NCBI GenBank assembly: GCA_950295325.1
Contig: OX485809.1
Span: 38,781,081 to 38,845,080, forward strand
DNA length: 64,000 bases
Source of the DNA: Polytrichum commune
Taxonomy: Eukaryota > Streptophyta > Polytrichopsida > Polytrichales > Polytrichaceae
Direction: 5' to 3'
Part shown: piece by piece, positions 48,882 to 59,849 of the stretch
Position numbering within the stretch: the stretch's first letter is position 1
How the letters are laid out: every line of letters starts with the position of its first letter
The notes under the pieces: model-generated
What the model saw: the letters and a program-made list of their open reading frames with translations, nothing else
The model's database searches: none
Told to the model about the DNA's origin: nothing
Made by a program: the position numbers and the translations under genes

Positions 48882-49309
48882 CATATGTGATTTGTTTCAC
48901 TGTATGTTCACGAGTGTCCACCTCAACGCGAAGGTGGTTAAAAGAGGCCATGATCAGAAGATAGGCCACTTGTACCTATTAGAATTAGTTAATTGTCAAT
49001 TCACTCAAGACAATATGCAGAACAATGATTCAATTTCCACATCTAAGTTTCCCTTGTTTCAAATTGTCTTCAAATTTCAAGACTCTTATCCCAATGTAAT
49101 TAGAGTTCTGAGAACATTTCGTAAATCTCAGTATCTTCTATAAATACCATGGTAAACAGTGCTGAACTGGCCTAGGTGGCACATTACTGTACTGGGTAGA
49201 TGCTAAATCCGGGACGGAACAGTCACACAAAAGTGATAACTGTCGACTTAATCCATTATAAGCTACATCCACATATAACAGAGCCTAATTCAGTTATTTT
49301 TGTCAATTG

Positions 49310-49880
49310 GACACTTATATTTGAGTGGTATTTGAGTTGGGTGCAGATTTGAGAAAGGACACCAGAAAGACATGTATTTTAATACAGATTGGAGTTCATG
49401 CTCAAAATGTGTTACTGTTCTAGGCTTAATAGTGAACATAAATCGGGGGACCTACATGGCCTTCTTCTGGTCACTAAAATTGGACTACAAAAATTCATAA
49501 CATTTCCAAAGTAGCTCCACAACTTTCTGGGATTAATCCTGGTTTCTTCACATAAGGTGGACATGCCTAAATCCAACGTAGCAATAATCTGGACACCTTT
49601 ATTGAGTGGTATGTGGTTATGTGTGGATACAAGAATAGACCCCACAACGACATGTGTTTAAAAGAAATTGGACTATGTCCTCAAAATATGCTAACAGTTC
49701 TAAGCTGAATAGTCAACACGATTGGGGGACCTATATGAACACTTAACGAGCACCAGGATCCCGAAAATTATGAGGCAAATGGCTACAGACACAATTTGAA
49801 TCTGCTAATCATCTTGCACTAATTGCGTGTTTCATATCTGAGTAGAAGTGGGTGCAAAAGAGAAAAGTATCTGAGTTAGG
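49310..49880 (-). repeat. Family A copies within/behind the CcmH remnant
   Basis: Two inverted family A units (about 49310-49440 and 49590-49880) lie just downstream of CcmH exon 2, where an intron would be expected (minus strand CACGCAATTAGTGCAAGATG). Confidence 0.6.
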
Positions 49881-50073
49881 CACGTCTACCTTAAGTTCTC
49901 ATTTGTGAACGCAAAGAAATTTCAGCCTCGCGTTTCCGAGTAGTATATCGCATCCAACAAAAAACAAGTAACCAAATAAGGACCATCTACCTTACTTACT
50001 TATAATCGCAAGCAATTTTGAATCACCAAAAGGTCTGGAGTTTAAAAGGATGGTATGTTTAAAGTGGCCTTAC

Positions 50074-50516
50074 CGGGCCTAGCCAAAGTACCGCCGTTTG
50101 AGCGTCGAATGCTGGAGAGTAAAGAATCGATTCCCCATAATCCGCTGTCAAATCTGTCATAGATTTGCTTGTCACTTTTCCCGTCCCGAATATCATCTCG
50201 AATTACCTGCTCACCATTTCCGATTCAGCAATTTGACATCCGAAACCAGCTGATACTCCTTGCGGCACATAACAGACTCCAAACCCCAACTAGTGTTTCC
50301 CTCAGAAGCTTACGCTCAATTCGCCATAAGAAGCGCAAGCGGTTGCAAATCGTTGGTATGAACAACCTTCCGAAGTCGAACCGCGATGTCGGCTGCAGAT
50401 TCTTCAATAGACTGATGCCCGCACTCGAGACAGCGCACATTGTGACTAACATTGCGAGCCCGCGCTTCCAATTGAGCTGTGCGCACTCTCTCTACCACGC
50501 TTTGCTCCTCCGCCAT
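50074..50516 (-). pseudogene. CCMH: Cytochrome c maturation protein CcmH, broken and 3'-truncated
   Basis: CcmH is the mitochondrial thiol-redox subunit that presents apocytochrome c for haem attachment in system I. Exon 1 (50516-50367, 50 codons) contains ARARNVSHNVRCLECGHQSI with the CxxC pair C29/C32, then SAADIAVRLRK. Exon 2 (50206-50074) begins VIRDDIRDGKSDKQIYD and continues as ADYGESILYSPAFDAQ, but only after skipping one extra T near 50155. A good GTAAGG donor follows at 50073. The expected 3' exons (membrane helix and the ALNLxRGVPLTPKE region) were not found before the segmental duplication begins at 49274. So one frameshift and a missing C-terminus point to a pseudogene. A sequencing error plus a very long intron is the alternative. 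Confidence 0.75.
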
Positions 50517-50719
50517 TGCCTTCACTAACTCCCTGTCCGCCAGTCTCCAAACAAATTGTGGACAGAGCGAGCCAACGCATCAACTTCCCATGCTCGCCAT
50601 CAATCCAACCGTAGCTCTTCCGAAGACTGCTACCAGCAACAATGAGACTCCGGAGCGAGAAAGGAACCCTAAAACGGAGTCTTCTGAAACCCATGCAATG
50701 CAAGTAAGAAGCCTAGGAT

Positions 50720-52435
50720 CAATATTAAATCTCAAGTGTGCCCGAGTCTTTACTTTATGTGGATGGATACGCACTACGTTTCTGTCCAGTTGAGAATCCA
50801 TAAAGAAAGCCATCATTTATCACAAGCTGAGTTTGTGCATTTTGGGTTTCGTGTGATTTTGTTGGCTCTGTCTGTAGGACAGAGACTATGCATCAACTTC
50901 TTCGTTTCAAGAGCAAATTTCCTAACCACTTTGCGTTCACACTTGGACGTTACTTGTTCTTGTTATTTTTGGTCCACTTTATGTAATGTGGACTCTCTCT
51001 ATATATATACTTGCTCCCCTAAAATGCATTGAAAGAAATCTAGTTAACTATAGTTATTTCGGCAGTTCTTGATTATTCATTTTAAAATTTTCGAGTGATA
51101 AATGAGTAGCTTCAATCCTTGACCCGCATTTGAGAAGAAGGTGCCCAAAATCCAAGAAATGTTTGGTATAGTGAATAACCATGGATTGGCATGAGCAAAG
51201 TGGACAGCTACAATTGTAGTCTTTCATAGTAAAGGACAGAGCCTCACGGTTCTACCGTTTTCTTGTTAAAAAAGAAGTTTATGTCAAGGTGTTTGATGAC
51301 CTTAGATTCTCAAGGTGTATTTACAAAATAAAATGACCAATTTCTTTTACTTTAACAAATCTCAAAGTAATATAATAGATTTATTCGGATTGTTTCTGAA
51401 AGAGGTACCAAATAGAGGATTTGGTGGCTCTACCAGGGGGTTTTTGCATTAAGAGTCCATTATATTATTTTGTGCCGAAGCTTAAATTTGGTACATGGAT
51501 GAAACTCATTGGACTTTTTATTTCAGCCTAAAAAATATTTGAGAGAACTTTGGGATTAAAAAAGGGTTCAATCTGTGAGACTCACAATCCTAAATCTTTG
51601 ATTAACCATGCAAGGCTAGCTTGATCCACTGATCCTAGTATGAGAAGCTAGAAAATCGATTCTCATATAACATGGTCCTAATTTTTTAGCATCTTAATTT
51701 AAGCCTTGATCAAACTTGGATCTATCATGTGGCATTATATCATAAGTTGGATTGTGTCTTTTTATTTAACATTTTTTCATGTTGATTTAACACCCTCTTA
51801 GTTTCCCATGCTAAAATTGGATTTCGTGTTCAATTGCCATCTAACTAGACTCTAGGATAAGGTCTACCTAGAGTTAGACTAGAAGGATATTAGGGTTGAG
51901 TTATTTGTATGTTTTTTTACCTCGTGACATCATTCACATGACATACCACTTTTTGTTCACGCTCTCAAACTAACTTTACAATCAAGCCAACCATATTTCA
52001 CCTGAAGACTTTCTAGATATGATAAAACCCGAAACCGTCGAAATACGACTATGTATCTCATTCTTTCTAAATAAAAGAGATAGGTGCCATGCTTTATGGA
52101 GATGGAGACCTTGCCGCACCACTAGAACTTAGACCACTGAGTTTTGAGATACACAACATATAATTTCCATACCAGGGCCGTATTATCCACATGCCTAGGA
52201 TGAGGGAGCATGAGGTTTAGTGATGGTAGGCTATTTGTGCTAGAGGGTGCCCACTTAAATTGCAATGTTGAATACTTGGAAATAACTTGGCAAGCTCACA
52301 ATAGACACAAAGGCAGTATGTTTGGACCCTCTACCAAATGGCCATAAGCACAAATTCTTACAATGTGGTAGGGCCTTGAGCATTTTATAGGGTCTCAATA
52401 CATGCTAGAATGTTGAACATCAATATTAAGATTTT
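50720..52435. other. Intergenic, nothing recognised
   Basis: Upstream of the CcmH remnant. AT-rich, with no coding frame of note and no match to the repeat families described. Confidence 0.3.
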
Positions 52436-52439
52436 ACAG

Positions 52440-52790
52440 AATAGTACATCCTAACCTCCGTAATGTCCCTCCCTCTTTTATACTTAGACACCCTAGGGAA
52501 CATATGTGCTCAATTCAAATATCCCTCCTTGTTGTCACATTTCCCTCTCATATATCATGGGTTTTGACATTAAAATAATCCACCAAAGAATTCAAACCAC
52601 ATGCTTGCATGCATCACATTGTCATCATTGCCATTATTGTCGTTATTGCAATGTTGACTTTGTAATTTTCCATAATGTCACATGCTACACAAATTCTCTA
52701 TTATCATGCTTCCATGCTAATATTGTAGACCTCCTTAATATCATGTGTGCTTTGATTGCCATAGGCACGATATGAGGGAGGTTTTAGTGT
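52440..52790 (+). repeat. Dispersed repeat family I, copy 3
   Basis: Matches 28440-28880 across its length, including CACCCTAGGGAACATATGTG and the end block TGTGCTTTGATTGCCATAGG. Confidence 0.55.
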
Positions 52791-52831
52791 ATTTATTTTT
52801 TGGTAGGTTTAAGTCAAGGTCGGTGGACCAA

Positions 52832-53708
52832 GGGTTAGTTTCCATGTAGGCCGCTCGCCCACTGGATTCTAGATAATAATGTATTGGAGGTGTTCTCATG
52901 TAGATTAGCACAAGCCATTAACCACATTTTGGTGCCCTACTAGAATGTGGAGGGCCATAGACACAAGCCTCTAAACTTCCATGCTTTCACTAAAGCACTT
53001 TTCTAACCTATAAGTATCGTTCACCAAAGGGTTCGAAGATCAATTTTAGGGGGAGGAGGAGGTTAATAGGAAGGCCCAAATTTGAGAAGATGTGAGTAGC
53101 TACACTAAATGTGATGATTAGTGTCACCCATTCTAATCATCTTGCTCCATACTAATTGTAAACCATGGTGTACTGTCACCAACACTAAATGTTAACCCAA
53201 CGTTATTTGTTATTCCTTGTGAATTGTTATGGGGATTATATATTTACATTGTTGCATTTACTGTCACTTGCCAAGTGATTCTTCATCCAAATTTCAATCA
53301 TCCATGATAATATTTCATCACGAGTTGTTGACAAGAGAAGGTAGGGTTTTGGCCAATGGATGAACTCATCCATCATTCATGACAATATTTGTTCACTTGT
53401 TCATTAGAAGTGTCACCCAAAAAGTTATCATAGTGACATAAATTACAATATGACACTAAATAACATATTTAGTGTAGTTGGCACACATAAACCCTACCCC
53501 ACCAAATTTCATCTACATTTGGGCGGGTCTCTCCTTAATTAGGGGGAGTTTCCATGTGCGTGCATGGAAGTTTGGTAGCCCTCCACATTCTTGCATACCA
53601 TCATAATGCGGTTGGATGCCAACTTGTCCTTAACTACATGCAAACACCTCTGACCCATTATTTTCTAGAATTTAGTGGACAAGCGGCCTAAATGGAAACT
53701 CACCCTAA
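52832..53708. mobile_element. Fold-back element with about 190-bp inverted arms
   Basis: The left arm begins GGGTTAGTTTCCATGTAGGC and the right arm ends GCCTAAATGGAAACTCACCC. The arms (about 52832-53040 and 53520-53708) are diverged inverted copies. Half-elements with the right-arm type end at 46393 and 54478, at the left side of each segmental duplication copy. Part of the element is an inverted copy of 45990-46400. Long arms suggest a Mutator-type or fold-back element, but no 9-bp target duplication was found. Confidence 0.5.
53103..53474. mobile_element. Stowaway-like MITE, copy 3, with known empty site
   Basis: 372 bp flanked by TA (53101-53102 and 53475-53476), with ends CACTAAATGTGATGATTAGT and ACTAAATAACATATTTAGTG. 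The surrounding sequence is an inverted copy of 46030-46140, where CCAACTAGCTATTCTC is uninterrupted. This shows the exact insertion point (TA at 46093-46094). Confidence 0.85.
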
Positions 53709-53719
53709 CGACACTAATA

Positions 53720-54280
53720 GCATGTGCAATAGGTTGCCCCCCACTAATTTATTGACATTCCACACTATTTTGAGTATTAGTTAACACAATAAGAAAGGAC
53801 ATTAATCATTTTTACCTTTGTTGGTAGTTGGATGAATAAACAAAGTTATAAGTCTTTGTAACTTGGTTTTCACCCAAGGTACTATGTATAAGTAAGAGGA
53901 AACCTATTTGCAACGACAACTTGGTTGTACGTATTGGTGTACAATACATAGTCTCATTAGTGTGGGTCGTAGTAAATCTTAAGAGCCCGCATTGATTTCA
54001 ACCCACACAAAATCTCTAGTTTTAATTAGTGTGGGCCACATTAATTGTTTCTCCATAAAGTTGATATGGAGACTACTTTCTTTTTTTGGTGTTTTTGATG
54101 TAAAGGTAACTACTATATTTTATCAAGGTGTTGGTCGGAAATCTTAAGGCCCGAGTTAGGGGAAGACTCGGGGTCCCGGGACCCATGCTATTTCCATCTT
54201 GACATGTGTCCAAACCACATTGATTATTTCCACACCAATCTCCCCACTTGCACAAGTAGGGCTATTTTTGTTGATCTTTT
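53720..54280. other. Intergenic, nothing recognised
   Basis: AT-rich sequence between the fold-back element and copy 2 of the segmental duplication. No gene seen. Confidence 0.3.
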
Positions 54281-55792
54281 GGTGACCGCACTAGTAGGTT
54301 AAAAGGTGCTTTAGTGGGTGCACGAAGGTCTAGTGGCACGTGCCCACAACTCTTCACATTTTAGTGGGCCACAAGAATGTGGTTGGTTATTGGCTTGTGC
54401 AAATCTACATGCAAACACCTCCAACCCACTATCGTCTAGAATCTAGTGGGCGAGCGGCCTACATGGAAACTCACCCTAATTGAAGTAGAGTACGGCCCTC
54501 TATGGTACCAATTTATATCCACCTCCCACCCATAAGAGGTCAAAAGAAACTCATCTTTTGTGCACATGGCAACTAAGCATTAACATCGGATAAACTAAGT
54601 TGTGTGCTCTTGCTAAACCAATGGATGGATGACCAATGCGGAGTGATAATCATTAAGACCGTTCATCCACATGGTGAATACGTTTCACATTTAAAAAGCA
54701 TTCATCCGATAGGTTCTCTATATTCTACGATCCACATATCATGATATCACCATATTTGTGGCGCATTCTATAAACCTTTCCAATATACCAAGCCTAGGTA
54801 GTCCAAGGCTTCGAAGATGTAGATGATCATGCACGGCAAGGGTGCATTCCGGAGAGCAAAACTGAAGGGAGCCAAAGAGCACCCAAAGAGCTTTCATGTT
54901 GGAGAAACCTAGACCACAAAGTCAAATCCCAACATGAGTGGACCGGGTAGTCATTGGGGACGGCCACCGATTGAAATCAATGGATGAAAATTGATGGTAA
55001 TTGGATGGACTAGCACATCTCATATCATCCTTTCCCTCCAAGCCTTAGGATTTCACTTTGTACATCTACCTCCACTTTAGTGTTCTCAATAGCCTTTTTC
55101 ATTCCACACACTAGAGGAAAACAATACCTCCCGCTTGTCTACATGCAACGGAAGAGGTGGTAGTGAGCCCGTTGCCCCACCATTCCCCACATTATTATTG
55201 CCTAAAAAAAATAAAAATCAAATCAAAACAAACAAGCAAAAATTCCATAGAGAAAGGGCCACATCTCACAATATCTCTCCAATAAACAAACACGTGACAA
55301 AAGAAAGAGTACGCACATGTGGGAAGGTGGGGGGACTACATGTCCAAATTTGGGCGGCTCATGGGCATGGGCATGCCTCCATAGGTGGATACACATGGGC
55401 ATGGGGGGCATGTGGTTGCATGGGCTTAGGGGGTCGGAGTGGAATAGGTTGTTGGTTCCTATGCATGGGTGCAACAGGCCGGGACGGTACATGTTCAAGC
55501 TAGTGTATATTGTATACGGTAATGCCTCAAATGATACCCTTTTCTACACTCACGTTAGTTTGTATGTGCTTATGAAGAGTCCACCTCCTAAGTGTACACC
55601 ATTGCCGGCCTAGAGTTAGGGCTCCAATGGAAGTACTACTTTGTTGGCCCAAAACTTTCATCTCCATTTTGAAAGAAAAAGTAAACAAGAAACGAAAATG
55701 GAGAAGAACAATGACGCTTTTTGTTGCCCTTTACTTTGGTAAAAGTAAAAGCTTCTATTTACTTTTATGGGACCAAAAGTTATATACATGTG

Positions 55793-55802
55793 TATAAATA
55801 GG
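55793..55802 (+). promoter_or_regulatory. TATA box of glycine-rich gene copy 2
   Basis: TATAAATAGG, a canonical plant TATA box, about 155 bp before the ATG and in the same place as in copy 1. Confidence 0.65.
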
Positions 55803-55955
55803 CCACACATATCCAATTCTCGCCTACATCATCGTTTGTCTAAGTCACAAGTTTGTTCAAATTCCAAGCTCGTCGAAATTCGATTCTTATCTACATCATA
55901 ATCTTGTCTACACCAAAGGTTGGCAATACTTTGGAGCCATCAACGTATCTTCATC

Positions 55956-56399
55956 ATGGCAAAGGTTGCACGGTTCTTGCTTAAGATGTCTTGGTTCATG
56001 GTTGTAATGTTGGTCATTGCTAATCTCATATCAACCGTCGAAGGTTTTAGGTTCGGCCCCTTCGCAATGGGCCATGGAGGACCTTTCGGCGGCGGTTTTG
56101 GAGGCGGTTTTGGAGGACTCGGACCTTATGGAGGCGTAGGGCTCGGAGGAGCTGGACCTTTTGGAGGCGGTGGTGTTGGAGGACTCGGACCTTTTGGAGG
56201 TGCTGGTCTTGGAGGTCTAGGACCTTTTGGAGGAGGCGGTTTTGGGGGAGTAGGACCCTTTGGAGGAGTAGGACCTTTTGGAGGAGCGGGACCTTTCGGA
56301 GGTGGCGGTTTGGGTTTGCCAATCAACAGTACCTTCCCAGGCTTAAACATCACCTTGCCTGCAATCAATGACTCCTTCCCCGGGTTCCCTTTCCCTTAG
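55956..56399 (+). CDS. Secreted glycine-rich protein, copy 2
   Basis: 147 aa and nearly identical to copy 1: same signal peptide, GPFGG repeat region and three N-glycosylation sites (NST, NIT, NDS). It differs by a few substitutions (for example GHGGPF for GRGGPF and GPYGG for GPFGS) and lacks one terminal GFPFP repeat. The frame is intact in both copies, which suggests recent duplication, continued selection, or both. Promoter and leader are also conserved, so both genes may be expressed. Confidence 0.8.
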   Translation: MAKVARFLLKMSWFMVVMLVIANLISTVEGFRFGPFAMGHGGPFGGGFGGGFGGLGPYGGVGLGGAGPFGGGGVGGLGPFGGAGLGGLGPFGGGGFGGVGPFGGVGPFGGAGPFGGGGLGLPINSTFPGLNITLPAINDSFPGFPFP

Positions 56400-57369
56400 T
56401 CACGGAATCGATTGCACGTACAACATGTTGGATGTCGAGGTTGTCCACCGGCTATTTTTATTTTGTAAGGATCAAGCAAAGCTTCATAGAGTTGGGCATC
56501 GGCTTGTAGTGCAGAGTGCCGATGGTTGGGTTCGGAGGATGTTTGGGTGTGCTTTTTTCCGAGAGTGATTCATGAGAGGTTGTTGGAGGAGCCAACTCAA
56601 ATCGATCCTCTGTTTTTGTTCTCCCCAATAATATGAAGTATGATTTGCTTGATCAATCATGTGTGCAAATTGGTTGGTGTGTCTTGAATGTTTGAGAGAT
56701 CGTAATCCTTCTCGGGGGAGGGTGTGCACTGTTGGTTGGGATTGAAAATGACGTGCATGAGTGGCCTTGAGTTTATCACCCCTATGCACAAAGAATTTTG
56801 CAACAAAAACAACACCACATTCACGTGTGCAGAGATCACACATGACCTCAAATATTCAGACACATCCAGTTTTCTTTTGCTGGGATTCACACCTCATATA
56901 CTTTTAGATAGAAATAGGGTGCACAAAAATGTGGTTATAACCTGATTCATGTTATTTCAGTTGATTTTGCCCCAACGTATGTGATTTGTTTCACTGCATG
57001 TTCACGAGTTTCCACCTCAACGCGAAGGTGGTTAAAAGAGGCCATGATCAGAAGATAGGCCACTTGTACCTATTAGAATTAGTTAATTGTCAGTTTAATT
57101 GAGACAGTGTGCCGAATAATGATTCAATTTCCACATCTAAGTTTCACTTGTTTCAAATTGTCTTCAAATTTCAAGACTCTTAGCCCAATGTAATTAGAGT
57201 TCTGGGAATGTTTCCTAAATCTGGGTATCTTCTATAAATACCATGGTAAACAGTGCTGAACTGGCCTAGGTGGCACATTACTGTACTGGGTAGATGCTAA
57301 ATCCAGGACGGAACAGTCACACCAAAGTGATAACCGTCGACTTACATCCGTTATAAGCTACATCCACAT

Positions 57370-58180
57370 GGGGAAAGGTCAGAAGAGGCAGATGAAGCTA
57401 ATCACTCCAAGAGGTGCATGGCACTCAATCGGCATTTCATTCATCCACCTCCATAGAGGGCATAAGAGGGTTGTTTCTTGTTCAAAAGGCAGCAAAGCAT
57501 ATAGGGCAAGCATCCAAGACACGCTAAATGTTGCACTAGCTTAGTGACTGCTAAACTAATTTACGGATGCTCGGATCAAGAGAGAGGGAACCGGTATCGC
57601 ATGCAAGCAAGCATGTCTTTCATCCACCTCAAATGACTTGCTCTAGACCAATTTGGGGTATTGAAGATAATCTTGGTGTTGAATCAACTAAACATACTAA
57701 TATTTGGACTTTAAGGGCTTTTGTGTTGGACGAATGAGAGGTACGCTTGTATGTGATAACTCCCTCTCTCCCTCATAGCAAAGAGATTTTCGTTGATAAC
57801 CAATCATCCATGTCGTGAAGGTCAGAAGAGGCCTTGGTTCTAGGATTAGTTAAGTTAGTTGTTGTTTTAGCACTGAGCATAACTTTATACATCTATGGCA
57901 GTGGGTTCTCTATCTAATTATAATCACTACTGTAGTCGGTGTTGACCCACTAGAGCGCAACAATTGGAGAGGAGCCAACCTCCACACCAATATGTAGGGC
58001 CACTTCACACATGAGCCAAGAGCCGTGACCTTGTAATGGTGAGGACCCTTGATACTCATCCAAAGGCCGTACCATGGGTGTTGGGAAAGCGGTTTTAGGT
58101 AGTCACGGGCTCTCAAGCATAGTGTGAAGTGAGAATGGACCATGTTGCGGGGCCATTGCATATTTTATTGGTTAAAAAAG
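57370..58180. repeat. Family G block and a partial MITE F
   Basis: 57370-57480 (GGAAAGGTCAGAAG, CATTTCATTCATCCACCTCC) resembles 58930-58985 and 59405-59640. 57630-57757 matches the MITE F interior and its right end (GAATGAGAGGTACGCTTGT), but the left end is missing. Confidence 0.5.
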
Positions 58181-58189
58181 AGGGGAGGA

Positions 58190-58640
58190 TTTGGTTGAAT
58201 ATAATATGTCTCAAACTCTACCAATTTAAGAGAATTACTTGGTGGTAATTGTCTGTCCTAGAATTTATAATGGAACCTATTCTAGAATCTTCCCTACAAT
58301 ATGTCCTACAATTTGTCATGCTGAAAAAAATATAAATAAAAATCACGGTCTCCCGGAATTTGTGTCATGCCCACCTCTTGGAGGTGGGCATGACGGCAAT
58401 TCCGGGAGACCATGAAACCTTATCCATAGTCCACCATGTAGGCCTCCATGTAGACTTTTCATCCATGAAGTCTTCTTGAGAACTTTAGACCTTCATCTTC
58501 ATGTGTGAAGTGGACTTGGACGGTCTCCGCTCTTTCGACCAATGAGAGCTCTTAGAATGCAATGGTCACAGGCCTTCAGTCTCATGTGTGCGGTGGCCCT
58601 TACAAGGAACACCTAACCCAGACGTCAAGCCAAGGACAAC
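58190..58640. repeat. Family D relative with a strong hairpin
   Basis: Contains the ACCAATGAGAGCTCTTAGAA and GGTGGCCCTTAC blocks of family D. At 58347-58411 two 31-bp arms (GGTCTCCCGGAATT... ) pair at 28 of 31 positions around a 3-nt TTG loop. Confidence 0.6.
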
Positions 58641-59018
58641 ACGTCCAGGTGTAGGCAAGGAATGATGATAAAGAAAAAGGGTCCTGCCAAGGAGGTTGGA
58701 GGCTTTTTAAACTAGCTCCTCCCCCAACACCCTGAGCCCCCCTTGCCTTTCATATATAGCTGACAGCTAATAATGGGTCCTCCATTGTCAAGTGGCACCC
58801 TAGCCTGCATCTCGTGCGTGTAAGCTTAGAGAACAAGCGCCGGATCCACAAAAACAAAGCCACTATTATATTCCGAGATCCATGGTCAAACATGGCAACA
58901 AAATGAGAATACTTTGAACGTGTCAATCATTCATCCATGTGGGGAAGGTCACAACAGGCGCAAGCTAATCATCAGCCAAAGTAAGTAAGTAAGCGGGTCG
59001 GAAACCACCCACGTTTTT

Positions 59019-59040
59019 CTCTCTCTCTCTCTCTCTCTCT
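59019..59040. repeat. (CT)n microsatellite
   Basis: Direct reading of eleven CT units. Confidence 0.9.
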
Positions 59041-59064
59041 GCACCCATTTTCTTGTGGGATGTA

Positions 59065-59400
59065 TGTGAAACACGCGACGAGTGCGAGATGATTAATCTC
59101 GAAAACGAAGCAACACCACGATTCACAATGGTGACAACGTTTGAGTTGTTTTTCCTTCTTTACTTCTCTTTTTTGCAATCGTGCTCGTAGCCACTTTCGT
59201 CATAATTGTCGGATGCTTGTATGAGTATCCTATTCATTATCGAAGTGGAGATTTTGTACGTTGTTTAAAGGAATTATCATGTAGTCTGATTTTCTTTTGA
59301 ACATGTGCTTTTGGGTGTCCGTTCTCAAAGTCACGCCAAAGCATAGACCGCTCTAACATAGGTGTTCGTTTAGGACTAGAGACTGAATTAGGAACATGTT
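59065..59400 (+). repeat. Dispersed repeat family A, diverged copy
   Basis: GACGAGTGCGAGATGATTAA, CTATTCATTATCGAAGTGGA and CTAACATAGGTGTTCGTT match the family order. Confidence 0.5.
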
Positions 59401-59404
59401 TCCT

Positions 59405-59640
59405 GAGGAGAGATGAATGACAGTCAATCCGTCATTTCATCCATCCAAATATGGTGGGTGAGAATGGGCGCAAGCTGGTCATTAGAGAGGATGAATGACA
59501 AGTCAATCCGCCACTCCACGCATCCATATGGGGGAAGGTCAGAATAGGCGGCAAAGCTAATCAATGGGAGAGATGAATGACAGCCGAGCTGCCATTTCAT
59601 TCATCCGCCTCCACGAAGGGCGCAGCATAGCAGACGAGTC
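59405..59640 (+). repeat. Family G units in tandem
   Basis: GAGAGATGAATGACAG occurs at about 59409 and 59569, with a related GAGGATGAATGACAAG at about 59488. Each is followed by CAATCCG or a similar block and CATCCA-type motifs. Confidence 0.55.
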
Positions 59641-59849
59641 TCGTCGAGTTGCACACACGGCAAGGCAGGAGAGCAGCATCCTCGATCGTTGTTGTTGCTT
59701 TTTCCTGCATTCTCTGCTTCTCGTCCAAGTGCCGTCCGGGAATGCAACCAGCGAGCTGCGGCGTCGCTCACAGTGCCATTCTTACTAAGATAAGATGCGC
59801 ATGGAACTTAATTAGCTTGTGGTCATGAACAGTGTGATCAAGCGAGCTT

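Larger units (their letters stand above)
46191..49274 (+). repeat. Segmental duplication, copy 1 (3.08 kb)
   Basis: Aligns end to end with 54282-57369: same left start (GTGACCGCACT), the glycine-rich protein gene, the same 3' flank, and the same right end (AAGCTACATCCACAT). Differences include about 110 bp missing near 46975 and an extra 110-bp tandem duplication at 48669-48881. Direct orientation, about 8.1 kb apart. Confidence 0.9.
54282..57369 (+). repeat. Segmental duplication, copy 2 (3.09 kb)
   Basis: Direct copy of 46191-49274. Just beyond its right end begins a different repeat (GGGGAAAGGTCAGAAGAGGC). Confidence 0.9.
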
